Positions 16,460 to 25,979 are shown, numbered from the stretch's first letter. The stretch: DNA of 64,000 nt from Dyella_B humi (GCF_044904605.1 NZ_JADIKI010000022.1:496001-560000); one strand, 5' to 3'. The notes: generated by a model not told the origin, from the sequence alone. Translations and numbers: made by a program.

Positions 16460-17353
16460 CTAGTCTTCCGCTGCCGCCTCACGGCCCTGCTGTCGGATCA
16501 GCCATTCTTCACGCGCATCATTGATGGACTGGCGGATGCTGTCGAGATCGACCTCGGTTTCGTCCGGCGTGAACTCACCGGTCAGTTCCGTATCGGGTCG
16601 CAGCTCGCCGGCTTGGAACAACGCCCACATCTCCTCGCCGTACCACGTGTCCAATAGCTCGGGTGCCCAACGTCCAAGATGTGCAGTGAGGTTGTTGACG
16701 TCACGCAGCAGCATCGTGCGCGCCGCATTGTTGCCCCCGGCACTGACGACTTGCGGAAAATCGATCACCACTGGCCCATCCGGACCGACCAGTACGTTGT
16801 ACGCGGACAGATCGCCATGAATCAGCCCGCAGCACAGCATCAGCACCACCTGCCGCACGAGCACGCCATGGTATTCACGCGCCTTCTCCGCACTGAGTTC
16901 AACCTCACCTAGGCGCGGCGCGGAGAAGCCCTCGGCGTCGGTAACCAGCTCCATCACCAGTACGCCGTGGAAATAGCCATACGGCTCAGGCACGCGCATG
17001 CCAGCGACGCGCAATTGGTAGAGCGCATCAACCTCGGTGTTCTTCCAGGCCACTTCCTGCTGCTTGCGCCCGTACTTGCTCGCCTTGCCGATCGCACGCG
17101 CCTCGCGGCTGCCTCGTACCTTGCGACCTTCCTGATACTGTACGCGTTGCTGGAAGCTGCGCTGCGCCATGTCTTTGTAGACCTTTGCGCACCGTATTTC
17201 GTCGCCGCTGCGGACAACGTACACCGACGCTTCCTTGCCGCTCTTTAGCGGTCTCAGCACTTCATCGATGACGCCGTCATCGATCAGCGCCTGCAAGCCT
17301 TGGGGGGTCTTCACGGTATCTCTGGGGGTAGTTGGCGCTGCGAGAGCGGCCAT
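16460..17353 (-). CDS. RIO1-like atypical protein kinase
   Basis: A 297-residue protein with RIO kinase motifs: an N-terminal LKSGKEASVYVV in place of a normal glycine loop, the ATP lysine in RCAKVYK, the catalytic loop HGDLSAYNVL and the metal-binding IDFPQ. Bacterial members of this group (PA4780-like) are common in gamma- and betaproteobacteria. They phosphorylate serine, but targets are unknown. It converges with the pseudouridine synthase gene (22-base gap). Confidence 0.9.
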   Translation of the reverse strand: MAALAAPTTPRDTVKTPQGLQALIDDGVIDEVLRPLKSGKEASVYVVRSGDEIRCAKVYKDMAQRSFQQRVQYQEGRKVRGSREARAIGKASKYGRKQQEVAWKNTEVDALYQLRVAGMRVPEPYGYFHGVLVMELVTDAEGFSAPRLGEVELSAEKAREYHGVLVRQVVLMLCCGLIHGDLSAYNVLVGPDGPVVIDFPQVVSAGGNNAARTMLLRDVNNLTAHLGRWAPELLDTWYGEEMWALFQAGELRPDTELTGEFTPDETEVDLDSIRQSINDAREEWLIRQQGREAAAED

Positions 17354-17460
17354 TAACTGCGAATCATCGCATTTTTAGGCTGGTGTGGCCATCGTGAGAT
17401 AGGGTATGCGTGCATACAGCGGCCCTGGCCTTGTGCCTACAAACGTCGGCCTCGAAAAAC

Positions 17461-17504
17461 GGTGCGGAGGTAGTTAAGCGAAATTAACTACCTCCGCACC
17501 TTTT
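17461..17504. terminator. Long hairpin, likely terminator
   Basis: A perfect 16-base stem, GGTGCGGAGGTAGTTA against TAACTACCTCCGCACC, has an eight-base loop. It is followed by TTTT on the + strand and by GTTTTTC on the - strand. It lies just after the - strand secreted-protein gene (17527-18075), whose transcript it probably ends. A shorter hairpin with the same GAGGTAGT stem lies at 27322-27348. Confidence 0.8.
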
Positions 17505-17526
17505 ATCAGTGAATGATGGGGCGTTT

Positions 17527-18075
17527 CTAATGGGTAATGACGCTGCGATTTCCCAGTTGCTTTAGGTCAGGGCCTTGATCTTGCTGACTGACGTTTGCCG
17601 AGGCAGCGACTTTGGGAGCATCGACGAGGTATCCGTTGATCACCACATTAAATGCCATGAATGTCGGCGTGTAGCCTGCGAACGCCGGCCCGACCATCAA
17701 CGTATCCGCATAGATAGTTGTCGGATAGGACGCATAAAATTGTGTTGGATCAACAACAGAAGGGTTGGGGCCAAAGTAACTGTAGTTGAAGCTGCCAGAG
17801 CCCAGCTTTGAAGCAGCGACGACGATGGGCTGCACATAGGCACCGGCTGTTGTTGCAGCACCTGAGAGATTCACGCTTTGGACAACCAGCCGTTTCCCAC
17901 TCGGAATGCTGACCGGAGTGAAGGTGAAATTGTTGATGTTGACTTGCACAGTGACTTGAACGGCATCCTTTGAAATATCCGCATTGGTCTGCGCGTGCAC
18001 ATTCGATGGTTGGAATATTACGAGTGTGCCGAGTAGCACAAACATCCCGGCGAGAACGCTGCGACTGATTTTCAT
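17527..18075 (-). CDS. Hypothetical secreted protein
   Basis: A 182-residue protein with a signal peptide (MKISRSVLAGMFVLLGTLVIF, probable cleavage after NVHA-QT). The mature domain is beta-rich and polar, with many Val/Thr/Asn alternations (VQVTVQVNINNFTF, SGKRLVVQSVNLSG) suggesting a beta-sandwich. No cysteines are seen in the mature part. No family was recognised. It stands alone between a strong terminator and a 240-base upstream gap. Confidence 0.6.
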   Translation of the reverse strand: MKISRSVLAGMFVLLGTLVIFQPSNVHAQTNADISKDAVQVTVQVNINNFTFTPVSIPSGKRLVVQSVNLSGAATTAGAYVQPIVVAASKLGSGSFNYSYFGPNPSVVDPTQFYASYPTTIYADTLMVGPAFAGYTPTFMAFNVVINGYLVDAPKVAASANVSQQDQGPDLKQLGNRSVITH

Positions 18076-18319
18076 GTAAACATCCGTGGTTTAATGAGCG
18101 GTGCGACGATTCAATTCGAACGAAATCACCTTCATTGACGCAACAAACGGCCGCAATCGTCCCGCCAATATCCGTTGGCGTCAACGTGTAACACTCTTGA
18201 TACAGATTTCTTTTCGGTACGAAATCCCGAACCAACACAGTCGGGACAACGGGGGCTTTTTCAGGGGAGAAATTTACTAGTGCTATTTTTCTTTTTCCCG
18301 TGAGTTTCGCGCTTTCGGA

Positions 18320-18760
18320 TCACGACTGTTTCGACGCAAATGTCAGATGCCGCGTCGCCGTGATAATGATGGACATCACAAGCATTTTGATGAGCCAGTC
18401 ACCAGCATGTATGAAGCTAAGAGTCCAAGGCTTGTCATCCCATAAACTCGCACCAACGAGCATCGAAACGGGAAATCCAAGCCAGACCAAGAACCCGAGA
18501 GCCGCTGCGCTTACAAGGCGAGTGATTTTGAGTTGAGCGATGAGATGGGTTAGCACGTAGGCGACGACGATTTCTCGCATTACCTCGACGAGAGGTTTCC
18601 ACGGCGCGACATATGCGTTGGGTTGGACATGCAGCCATTCGCCGCGCAGTGCAATCCATGGTCGGCCAAATAGCATGGGGCTATACCAGATACTGCTTAT
18701 CAACATCGCAGCCACTAGTGCGGTAGCTATAGGCAAAATCGTGTGCTTGACCATGTTCAT
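18320..18760 (-). CDS. DUF1761-like integral membrane protein
   Basis: A 146-residue protein with four hydrophobic segments. It begins with a helix followed by SSIWYSPMLFGRPW, a motif found in DUF1761 proteins, and carries WLGFPV and HAGDWLIK later, also as in that family. Function is unknown. The YciI-like gene lies 33 bases upstream on the same strand, so the two may be co-transcribed. Confidence 0.75.
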   Translation of the reverse strand: MNMVKHTILPIATALVAAMLISSIWYSPMLFGRPWIALRGEWLHVQPNAYVAPWKPLVEVMREIVVAYVLTHLIAQLKITRLVSAAALGFLVWLGFPVSMLVGASLWDDKPWTLSFIHAGDWLIKMLVMSIIITATRHLTFASKQS

Positions 18761-18793
18761 AGTGTTCCCACCTTCTTAGTCATAGATCTGAAG

Positions 18794-19153
18794 TCAGCCA
18801 GCGCTCTCTTCTAGGAAGGGTCGTACTTCAATCGGAAGCCCAGTTGCCTTGACCAATTTCCGAGCCCATTCCAGTGCCACATCAAAATTAGGAACTTGGA
18901 CGATCGTAAGGCCACCGATATGTTCCTTCGATTCCGCAAACGGCCCATCCATCGTGTGCGTGTCCCGGCCGTGAGGCCGTAACACAGTCGCGGCGCTTGG
19001 TGAATCCAGACCACCCGAGAAGACCCAAGTCCCAGAGGTCTTCATGTCCTCCCGGATGCTCCGTACGTCCTGCATGATCCTGTCCAGCACGTTGCGCGGC
19101 GGTATGTCGCCATCCGCGCCAGGCTGATAGATGGCAAGCAGATACTTCTTCAT
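18794..19153 (-). CDS. YciI-like (DGPF) protein
   Basis: A 119-residue protein with the YCII fold pattern: MKKYLLAIYQP at the start, a SGGLDSPSAATVLRP segment and the DGPFAESKEHIGG motif that names the DGPF subfamily. Such proteins form small ferredoxin-like dimers and are often linked to ECF sigma factors, none of which is seen here. It probably heads a two-gene unit with the DUF1761 gene. Confidence 0.88.
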   Translation of the reverse strand: MKKYLLAIYQPGADGDIPPRNVLDRIMQDVRSIREDMKTSGTWVFSGGLDSPSAATVLRPHGRDTHTMDGPFAESKEHIGGLTIVQVPNFDVALEWARKLVKATGLPIEVRPFLEESAG

Positions 19154-19549
19154 GGTGGTCTTCTTCCTATCGTGGACGATAATTTGGTCTGCTCACGTAT
19201 CTCGACGAATGACGCGGGTCAAAACCGACAGTCGGAAGGGAGGGCGCACAATGTGCCCGGTTCCAAAACGGGCAAGGCGGCGAAGGAAAGCGGAGAAGGG
19301 GGCAGGGTGCTCCTTCAAGAGAGAAATGCGCGCTGACTCCTTTTCTTGAGTGCTCGCTGCTAAACGACGTTCTGTGCGGTCAGTGTGATTGCCGTAATAA
19401 TTTGCGCGCCCTATTTCACGCCATCTCATTTCTGGCAAACTTGTCGTCGCGGTAAAAAGAACTTGACTGTTCTTTGATGTCCAAATAAAGCAGTTTGGTA
19501 TCTTTTCCGGTTCCGTAGCGATGGCACTTTCAAGGCTTGGAGAGAGTCA
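19154..19549. other. Intergenic stretch, no gene seen
   Basis: About 395 bases between divergent genes. Reading frames here lack ribosome sites or family features. Probable promoters of both neighbours lie here; no repeat was recognised. Confidence 0.35.
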
Positions 19550-20134
19550 GTGATGACAATTCGTACACGCGCCCTGTTGGCAACGATGATGCTGTTGGCG
19601 GGATGTGCCGCCGCTCCATCCATCACGGTAAAACATCGCGTTCCCTACGGAAGCTCTATTGCCGTGGTGATGTTCGAGGACTGCGATATCGCTAATCAGG
19701 CGGATTGCGACGGCTCCGGGTTGAATGCGGGTTCGATCTTTTTCCGCGTACTTTCGCAAAAGCCGGGTATGCACGCCGTCTCGCTGCCAAGGCCCGTTGG
19801 ACCTAAGGCGCAACTCGATGACGATGCCGCGGTCGCGTATGCCAAGGCAAAAGGCTACCGATATGTCATAAATGGCGAGGTCCAGGATTATCGGCGCGCC
19901 GGAGTCGTGGCATTTCACTCGAGTCGCGCAAGTATCTCAGTGCGTGTTCTGAACATATCCAACGGGCAAGCGGTGGCGAGCTATACCTATCAAGAGAATT
20001 CGACGACCCATCTCACGACGCCCGATGAAATGTTGGAAGATATGGCCAAGCAGTTGGCTACTGCCATCATCAATGAGCCGAAAAAACAGCGGCAGGGCAA
20101 TTTTCTGCTATACAAGGGAAATAGCGGCGGCTGA
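19550..20134 (+). CDS. Hypothetical lipoprotein (DUF4823-like)
   Basis: A 194-residue protein with a short signal and a lipobox (LLAGC, Cys19), so it is probably lipid-anchored. The mature part has a strand pattern SSIAVVMFEDC, a YAKAKGYRYVINGEVQDY segment and an ISVRVLNISNGQAVASYTY segment. This recalls lipoproteins of the DUF4823 type and other proteins that assemble a curli-like or TolB-N-like alpha/beta fold. GAGAG precedes the start. A terminator follows at 20161-20183. Confidence 0.7.
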   Translation: MMTIRTRALLATMMLLAGCAAAPSITVKHRVPYGSSIAVVMFEDCDIANQADCDGSGLNAGSIFFRVLSQKPGMHAVSLPRPVGPKAQLDDDAAVAYAKAKGYRYVINGEVQDYRRAGVVAFHSSRASISVRVLNISNGQAVASYTYQENSTTHLTTPDEMLEDMAKQLATAIINEPKKQRQGNFLLYKGNSGG

Positions 20135-20160
20135 ATTGGGAGAGTCGTTGGAGTAAAGAG

Positions 20161-20183
20161 GCTGAGGCACCTCAGCGTTTTTT
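20161..20183 (+). terminator. Rho-independent terminator
   Basis: A GCTGAG/CTCAGC stem with a GCAC loop is followed by GTTTTTTG. It closes the lipoprotein gene at 19550-20134. Confidence 0.85.
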
Positions 20184-20248
20184 GCTTGGTGATTTCCCCA
20201 GAATTTTGAAGCTATGCAAACTCGCCGAGATCTTTTGGATCGCCCAGA

Positions 20249-20326
20249 CGTCATCCCAGCGAAAGCTGGGATCCAGCGTCTTTACTGCCTCAAAGGCACT
20301 GGATCCCAGCTTTCGCTGGGATGACG
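20249..20326. repeat. Palindromic dispersed repeat (CGTCATCCCAGC family)
   Basis: Two exact 28-base inverted arms starting CGTCATCCCAGCGAAAGCTG (20249-20276 and 20299-20326) enclose a 22-base loop. Elements with the same plan, CGTCATxCC..GCGAAAGC..GG then CCAG or CCAT, occur at 29903-29990, 50861-50944 and 58186-58308. They look like small non-coding mobile repeats. Confidence 0.85.
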
Positions 20327-20457
20327 AGCGAAAAACGTGGGGAAACCCCAGGGAACGAGGTAGTTAGACCGTAGTGATTACCTGCGGATTCCCATCCGTT
20401 TGATCATCAATTCCGGTCAGGTCTGAGCGTGGCGTCGTATCAAACCTCACTGGTTCA

Positions 20458-22728
20458 CTACATGTCTTCTTTCACCCAAGGGTAGCGAACACCATCGAAG
20501 TGGATCGTGTTGGTGTTAGAAGAAGTGGATGAACATTCCTTCGGTTGACCGTCTTCGCTGTTGGCATCGGTGGATGTGGTTGTGGATAGCACAATGTCGG
20601 CCGGTCCGTGACTTGTGCCTTTACCGATGGAGACGTTCGTTTTCGAATTGCTTACAGCATTCGGGCACGCATCCGTGGGCGTGGAGCGCGTCACATCTGC
20701 ATTGATGCTCAAGATTTCTTTGAGCTGATGGCCATCGGCCAGATAGAGCGTGAGTTCGGTAAAACTGTATGCACACTGATAGCATTGTGCGCTGTGGTCG
20801 ATCCGAATGCCGAACGCACGCTGGCCAGGTGCAAGAATGTATCGGGCTGTGTCGATAGTTAGCGAGTCGAACACCACTCCATCGCTTGAGATGGCTTGGG
20901 GTTGATGAGTGTGCGCCAGGACGGCATTCGTAGCGAGGTCAATGCTGACGACATCAAGATCGTAGACCCCGTCGGTATCATTCTGTGCCTTACCTGTCGT
21001 TTCCTCGCCCGCACGGTAAGTAAGTGCGACGATGGCTTGATGGGTATTCGAAGGGTCTTTCCGGCAACTACTATTCGTTCCTGCCCAGAAATCTTCCTGG
21101 GTCGTAAAATGCAGCGCTTTGGCGGCAGCAACGATCGTGCTTCGATCGCAAGCGAGGGGATCAACCTTTGGCATGTGCGCTGCCACTTCGGCAGCTTGTG
21201 CCTTGATTTGCGCCAGCTTGGCCGCGTCGCGCGAGGCGATGCCTGCGCAAAGGTCGAAAGGGTCGGTGGTGGTGTTCTTTTTTGCGTGACACGCATCGGC
21301 GACTTGATAAAGGGCGTGATCACGTACTTCACCTTGGGTCATCAGTGCTGCAGCGGCTGGTCTTAGTGGCTGCATGAGACGGGCGCGCTCTGCCTCCGGA
21401 GCCTGAACCAGTTGAGCTAGATACAGGCTGGCAGGTCGGCCGCAATCACCGTGGTTCAGTGCTATGTTTTCAACGACAAAGGCCTTCCAGAAATCTGGCG
21501 TGCCTTCGCTGAAGCCGTCGCTGCCTATTTCACAGCCGTGTTGCATTGCATAGGCGACGCCCGCTTTGGCCATCGCATCGGCTACTCGCTCCTGCTGCAC
21601 CGGCGTGATCCACTGCCATGGATCGGCGAAATAGCGACTTTCGGTCAGGTGAGTAGCGCTCATGTATTCCAAGCGATGTAGGTCCAATGCCAAGGCCATG
21701 GCCTGGACTACCGTCTTGTCCAGTTCGCCGGCAGGCCATGCCTCGGGATGTTGCAGTAGCGCGGGGAGTTTCATCGTTAGGAAAAACGTGCGATGCAATA
21801 TTTCCTCGCGCGCGGGAAGCGCGCCCTCACGCGTCAACTTGCCCGTAGAGGGCGGGGGTGGCGACGGCATGGGGATAGGTCTATCCAGTGCATAGGACGG
21901 CTCCATATGCTTGATGACGTCGGGAAGCTCTGGATTATTTGGATCAAGCCCGTAAAGCGCCTGAAGAAGCACTACGCAGCTATCCGCTCCCGACCGCGTG
22001 CAGCCGTCTTGAAGCAATTCATTGGAAAACTTCTGGACAAGAATTTTTCCCGCTTGCGCAATGACTGAATTGGGCGGGAGATCGCTTGAGAACATGCCGG
22101 CCTCAGGCAGACAGCGACGCATCCCATCCCACCCAATGCTATTAGACCATTGCCACGCTGCATTTTTGACAGACACCACCACAAGTGGGTCGCCCTGCAC
22201 ATTCCACACGATGCTGGGAAAGCAGTCGATAACCTCGGCCATCGCCACAGAGTTGGGAGACCAGGTCGCGTCGAGGTCGATGCGTGTTCCACTTAAGTAT
22301 TTGGGGGGAAGGTTTGCGAAGGGCAACAGGCGCCTCCAAAGTTCGACCGCGTCGGACGGTCGCGTGAAGGTGAGCAGATCCCAGGTGGCTGCCTGATCGA
22401 TCAATACTCCGCGAGCTTCTTCGGGAATGCTGCCGAAGCCCGGCATGGTAAGCATCGCGAACATCTTCTCCCGATTAAGCGTTTTCCATGCTGCCGGGAG
22501 CGGTATGTCCGCACCGGTGCGTGGAGCGCTGACCACGACATTGGCTTCTGCCACGATAGCGTCGAACTCGGCTTTGGACAGCGCATTCGCGCGTATTGGC
22601 GTATCGGCGCTGACTTGCGGGAGCGACGTAGCGGCGAGCGAAGGCCCGCACATACCTACAAGCCACGTCGCCAAGATGCATGCAAACCGAGTCCAGATTG
22701 CACCGGACGCGGTAAAGCGCTTTCCCAT
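20458..22728 (-). CDS. Large hypothetical exported protein
   Basis: A 756-residue protein from the MGKRF start, chosen because AAAGGGGGC lies at good spacing before it; a start 21 bases further upstream would include that site in the gene. A signal peptide is visible (WTRFACILATWLVGMCGPSLAA). The middle is helical. The C-terminal ~200 residues contain cysteine pairs (QCYQCAYSF; DACPNAV) and strands, ending with KECSSTSS and YPWVKEDM. No family was recognised. It is monocistronic. Confidence 0.6.
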   Translation of the reverse strand: MGKRFTASGAIWTRFACILATWLVGMCGPSLAATSLPQVSADTPIRANALSKAEFDAIVAEANVVVSAPRTGADIPLPAAWKTLNREKMFAMLTMPGFGSIPEEARGVLIDQAATWDLLTFTRPSDAVELWRRLLPFANLPPKYLSGTRIDLDATWSPNSVAMAEVIDCFPSIVWNVQGDPLVVVSVKNAAWQWSNSIGWDGMRRCLPEAGMFSSDLPPNSVIAQAGKILVQKFSNELLQDGCTRSGADSCVVLLQALYGLDPNNPELPDVIKHMEPSYALDRPIPMPSPPPPSTGKLTREGALPAREEILHRTFFLTMKLPALLQHPEAWPAGELDKTVVQAMALALDLHRLEYMSATHLTESRYFADPWQWITPVQQERVADAMAKAGVAYAMQHGCEIGSDGFSEGTPDFWKAFVVENIALNHGDCGRPASLYLAQLVQAPEAERARLMQPLRPAAAALMTQGEVRDHALYQVADACHAKKNTTTDPFDLCAGIASRDAAKLAQIKAQAAEVAAHMPKVDPLACDRSTIVAAAKALHFTTQEDFWAGTNSSCRKDPSNTHQAIVALTYRAGEETTGKAQNDTDGVYDLDVVSIDLATNAVLAHTHQPQAISSDGVVFDSLTIDTARYILAPGQRAFGIRIDHSAQCYQCAYSFTELTLYLADGHQLKEILSINADVTRSTPTDACPNAVSNSKTNVSIGKGTSHGPADIVLSTTTSTDANSEDGQPKECSSTSSNTNTIHFDGVRYPWVKEDM

Positions 22729-22976
22729 ATTGCCCCCTTTGCGCCGCATATTACCGCGACGACCCGCCGATATCTTACGGTGACCCAGCCATTCATAAGT
22801 GACTTGTCGCCGGGCGTTACATGGCGAAATAAGGGCGCGTAACTCGGTCGCTATGGCTATCTCGCACTTGGATGGCCAAAAAAGCTCGCTACTGACCTTC
22901 TTTTTCCGTTGCTAGTGGCGGTGCGCGCCAAGGCTCCCCGATCGTGTGCTTCGCTATACCAACGCAAACCTTATAC

Positions 22977-23618
22977 CTAGCTCAAGCCGTACTTCTTCAG
23001 CGTCTCCGTGACTTGACCGCTGTTCTTGTTCATGAGCCAGCCACGAAATGCCGAATCCGAACGCGCATACGTGATCAGCCTGTCGTCGTGAGTGCCGTCG
23101 AAGTAAGTTCCATCTGAATGTCTCTCGAGATTTCTTTGCGTCAGACGCAAGCTCGTCATGATGTCGTTGAGTTCCAATTGCTCTGCGCTGTCGTCCGTGC
23201 TCGCAATCACCAGTGACGGGTCGCTGTAATGAGCGCTCAGGAACAAATTGCCCAAGGTGACATCGTAGATCAGCCTCATGCCTCCGCCGATGACGTTGTA
23301 CTCCACATAGCGATAAGTATTGGCCATGTCCACCGGATACTTGGACTCCGAATTCATATGAAACGGTGTATCCGGGCGCACCCCTGCGGCTTTGAACGCA
23401 GTGATCAGAAACTGCACCACGTTTCCGTACTTCGCGGTCGTCAAGACGGATAGATCAATTACTGGGTAGGTAATGCCGTTGATGACAACGTCTTCATCAA
23501 CCAGGCCATAAACCTGTCTGTGAATGTGGTCTCTCTTTTCCCTGTCTGTCTTGTAATCTCTTTCGTAGGCCGATCGAATCGTACTACTCGCAGCCTTTTC
23601 CAAATCCTTGACTGGCAT
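22977..23618 (-). CDS. Hypothetical protein
   Basis: A 213-residue soluble protein without signal or membrane segment. It begins with a charged helix (MPVKDLEKAASSTIRSAYERDYK) and has a mixed alpha/beta body with YRYVEYNVIGGGMRLIYDV. AGGGGAAGC precedes the ATG. No family was recognised. It has no close neighbours on the same strand. Confidence 0.5.
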   Translation of the reverse strand: MPVKDLEKAASSTIRSAYERDYKTDREKRDHIHRQVYGLVDEDVVINGITYPVIDLSVLTTAKYGNVVQFLITAFKAAGVRPDTPFHMNSESKYPVDMANTYRYVEYNVIGGGMRLIYDVTLGNLFLSAHYSDPSLVIASTDDSAEQLELNDIMTSLRLTQRNLERHSDGTYFDGTHDDRLITYARSDSAFRGWLMNKNSGQVTETLKKYGLS

Positions 23619-24012
23619 AGAGCTTCCCCTGTGTGTAGGAAATCTGCAGATCTTTACAAAACTGTTACGCAGCTATATCCAACAATGCGGATGGCTGGGT
23701 AAAGGCCACTCCGAGTGCACAAGATATCATCAGGTCCAACCACGGCAAGTCCTTAATAAGCGGAATCGCTGATTGCTGTGGCGTTTGCATGAAGATGGCC
23801 GTGCAACGCAATCGGTTGCCTATGAGACTTCGCTTGCATAGCCCTTGGTAAGTTCCGAAGGACCGCAGAAAGAACAGTGGCAGGTTCGCTTTTTTGAAAA
23901 TCCGCGACCAGAAGTGGCTATATGCACGCATGGCATAGTGGCTATTTTTCCAGGCCAATCGCAGGCCTAGCTTTCTACTCCAGGCGTCTCTGCCCGACTT
24001 CGGGAGAAACAA
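23619..24012. other. Intergenic stretch, no gene seen
   Basis: About 394 bases between divergent genes. A long - strand frame crosses it but also runs through the better-supported + strand gene at 24013-24594, so it is taken as a chance frame. No hairpin or repeat was recognised. Confidence 0.35.
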
Positions 24013-24594
24013 ATGGCTTTGGTCAATAGATGCGGGCTTGGCTGTGTGGTGGGTGCCCTGATATTCGCGATTAGTTCCGGGATGGTTGTTGCGCAGTCTG
24101 CAAGCGTCGGAAAGCACGACGGCCAGCATGATTTCGATTTCGAATTCGGTACTTGGAATACCCATGTATCGAGGCTTATGCATCCCTTGACGGGCTCGAA
24201 AGAGTGGAGCGAATACAACGGTATCACCGTGGTGCATAAAGTATGGAATGGCGTGGCCAATTTGCTGGAGTTGGATATGAAGAACGCGTCCAGCCATTTG
24301 CAACTCGCATCGTTCCGGCTTTACGACCCGGCCACTCGCCAGTGGGCACTGTATGTGGCAAATAGCCATGGTGGCACGCTCGGCGTACCTGCCATCGGTG
24401 GATTCGCGGATGGGCGTGGTGTTTTTTACGACAAAGAGCCGTGGGAGGGGAAACCCATTCTGGTGCGTTTCGTCATTACGCCACGCAGCGCCGATGCTAT
24501 TCATTTCGAGCAAGCGTTCTCAGCGGACAACGGCAAGACGTGGGAAACCAATTGGATTGCCGATGACACGCGGATCAAAGATCGTCCTGATTAG
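24013..24594 (+). CDS. Secreted DUF1579-like protein
   Basis: A 193-residue protein with a signal peptide ending near MVVAQS. The mature part begins GQHDFDFEFGTWNTHVSRL, a pattern seen in DUF1579-like, lipocalin-type beta-barrel proteins, and keeps strands such as FRLYDPATRQWALYVAN and VRFVITPRS. GGGAGAAAC just before the ATG supports the start. The ligand is unknown. Confidence 0.7.
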   Translation: MALVNRCGLGCVVGALIFAISSGMVVAQSASVGKHDGQHDFDFEFGTWNTHVSRLMHPLTGSKEWSEYNGITVVHKVWNGVANLLELDMKNASSHLQLASFRLYDPATRQWALYVANSHGGTLGVPAIGGFADGRGVFYDKEPWEGKPILVRFVITPRSADAIHFEQAFSADNGKTWETNWIADDTRIKDRPD

Positions 24595-24624
24595 CCCTGC
24601 AACTCTGGACGATCGTTAATCCTG

Positions 24625-24837
24625 CTAACGCTTTCGCAGTGGATCGAGCAGCGACTTCAATCCGTTGTGGTCAAGCTCGAGCATCAATGCCAGTAAGTTA
24701 CCCAGCTCACCCGGCGGGAAACCTTTGCGGGCAAACCAGGCAAGGTAAGCGCCGGGCAGGTCAGCGATCAAACGTCCCTGGTATTTACCGTACGGCATGG
24801 TGACGGTCACAAGTCGCTGCAGATCTTCGGGTTTCAT
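24625..24837 (-). CDS. DUF3820 family protein
   Basis: A 70-residue protein reading MKPEDLQRLVTVTMPYGKYQGRLIADLP..., with the MPYGKYQGRLIADLP and LEL(D)HNGL blocks of DUF3820, a small family of unknown role sometimes placed near nuclease genes. The ATG at 24837 is chosen because a longer frame (to 24906) reads its first residues out of the antisense of the higA relic. The ribosome site is weak, so the start is unsure. Confidence 0.75.
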   Translation of the reverse strand: MKPEDLQRLVTVTMPYGKYQGRLIADLPGAYLAWFARKGFPPGELGNLLALMLELDHNGLKSLLDPLRKR

Positions 24838-24880
24838 GTTGCTTGGTTCAAGGCGATAGAGGGGCGGGTAGTCGAATTGT

Positions 24881-25038
24881 CGCATCAACGAAATCAGCCT
24901 TGGCAAACGGAGTATCGCCGCCGATACCTCCGTGCGCCTCGCCGTAGCACTAGGTACCCGAGAATGCTTCTGGCGCGGCCTACTAGCGGTCTACGGCTTC
25001 GAAGAAGCTCCTAGCGCATTCGGCAATGAGATAAGACG
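24881..25038 (+). pseudogene. higA antitoxin fragment
   Basis: The + strand frame from 24881 encodes RINEISLGKRSIAADTSVRL..., matching HigA of this same window (RINEIVLGKRSITADTAVRL) at 37 of 53 positions up to about 25038. The N-terminal half, the stop region and any higB partner are missing. It is a relic of a second, diverged higBA locus, now squeezed between the DUF3820 gene and the end of the next - strand operon. Confidence 0.85.
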
Positions 25039-25043
25039 TGCCG

Positions 25044-25979
25044 TTAGAAGTAATCACGTGTTGGGCCTGCAGCGGGTTGTGAGTAGAGTCTTTGCGCGAC
25101 GGTCCATGGCAGCGAGACCAGCGCTGGTTGGAATTCCATGATGGCGTTGAACTGTTCTATCAAGTTTTTTTCAACCGCATAGCCGCACAGGGTGAATAAA
25201 TCCAAATCCACGATGAAAGCCGGGTTGAGAATCCTCTCCCAGTGATAGGAATCGCCCTGGGCGGCAGCCAGTCGTTCCCTTCGGTTCAGGGCCATCATTG
25301 TCAACAGGTTTTGTTGTGGCTCTCCGAACTCGCCATGGGAGATGGTGTCCAGCAAATAGACGTAACTCAGCAAGCGGATCCCTTCAAGGGTGGCAGAAGG
25401 TGTTCGCTCGAAACGGCTTCGAATGAGATTCGTAAATTCTTTTAGATCATCACCGTGATGGACGTTGGCTGCCGCTTGAAGGAGGTTAAGCAGTTGTCGT
25501 TTGGAGACGGATGATGACGAAAGATATGCCCTTCTTTCCGGTGTTCCGTCTTTTGGATAAAAATCATCATGCACTTCCAAGCCCGCAATGAACGAGGGCT
25601 CCAAGTCGGATTCCTGCTGCTCGCCGGTCGACTCGCTTTGTCTGAGTATCCAGGCAGCCTGCCTCAAATCATCCGTATAGTTCTCGGCCCAATTCGTTAT
25701 GCCTGATAAGTGGAGAAGGGCGTAGCCTGCGAACAAACCGATGTTCGCCCACGCTTCTCCCGCTCTTTGTAGCAGCTCTCTGGCTTGTGCTTCGTTTTCA
25801 AGGAGCATGGCCAGACATGCGGCATCTCTCCAAAGTGTGCCCGCGCAAGCCATTTCTTCGGAGCGTGAGGTGCCGTTTTGGCCTTCCTTGCGCAGATGAA
25901 CCTCGGCTCGTTCCAAAAGAAAACGGATCCGGCGCTCTATAAGAGTTGGATCCAACCCGGATTCTTTGAGGTCAACCAT
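25044..25979 (-). CDS. Helical hypothetical protein, third gene of ART-like operon
   Basis: A 311-residue protein that is almost entirely helical, with repeated Leu/Ala-rich helices suggesting a TPR-like or HEAT-like scaffold (for example ACLAMLLENEAQARELLQRAGEAW). No catalytic motif or membrane segment was seen. Its ATG overlaps the stop of the preceding gene as TGATG, so translation is likely coupled. No family was recognised; as the partner of an ADP-ribosyltransferase-like protein it could be an antidote, adaptor or substrate. Confidence 0.65.
   Translation of the reverse strand: MVDLKESGLDPTLIERRIRFLLERAEVHLRKEGQNGTSRSEEMACAGTLWRDAACLAMLLENEAQARELLQRAGEAWANIGLFAGYALLHLSGITNWAENYTDDLRQAAWILRQSESTGEQQESDLEPSFIAGLEVHDDFYPKDGTPERRAYLSSSSVSKRQLLNLLQAAANVHHGDDLKEFTNLIRSRFERTPSATLEGIRLLSYVYLLDTISHGEFGEPQQNLLTMMALNRRERLAAAQGDSYHWERILNPAFIVDLDLFTLCGYAVEKNLIEQFNAIMEFQPALVSLPWTVAQRLYSQPAAGPTRDYF

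Larger units (their letters stand above)
20135..20457. other. Intergenic stretch with terminator and palindromic repeat
   Basis: About 320 bases between convergent genes, filled by a terminator (20161-20183) and a palindromic dispersed repeat (20249-20326). A GAGGTAGTTAG string at about 20357 echoes the stems at 17461 and 27322. No gene is supported. Confidence 0.5.

Noticed and set aside
23665..24513. Long minus-strand frame of 282 residues
   Set aside because: It is antisense to the DUF1579-like gene, which has a signal peptide and a good ribosome site; residue pattern looks random.
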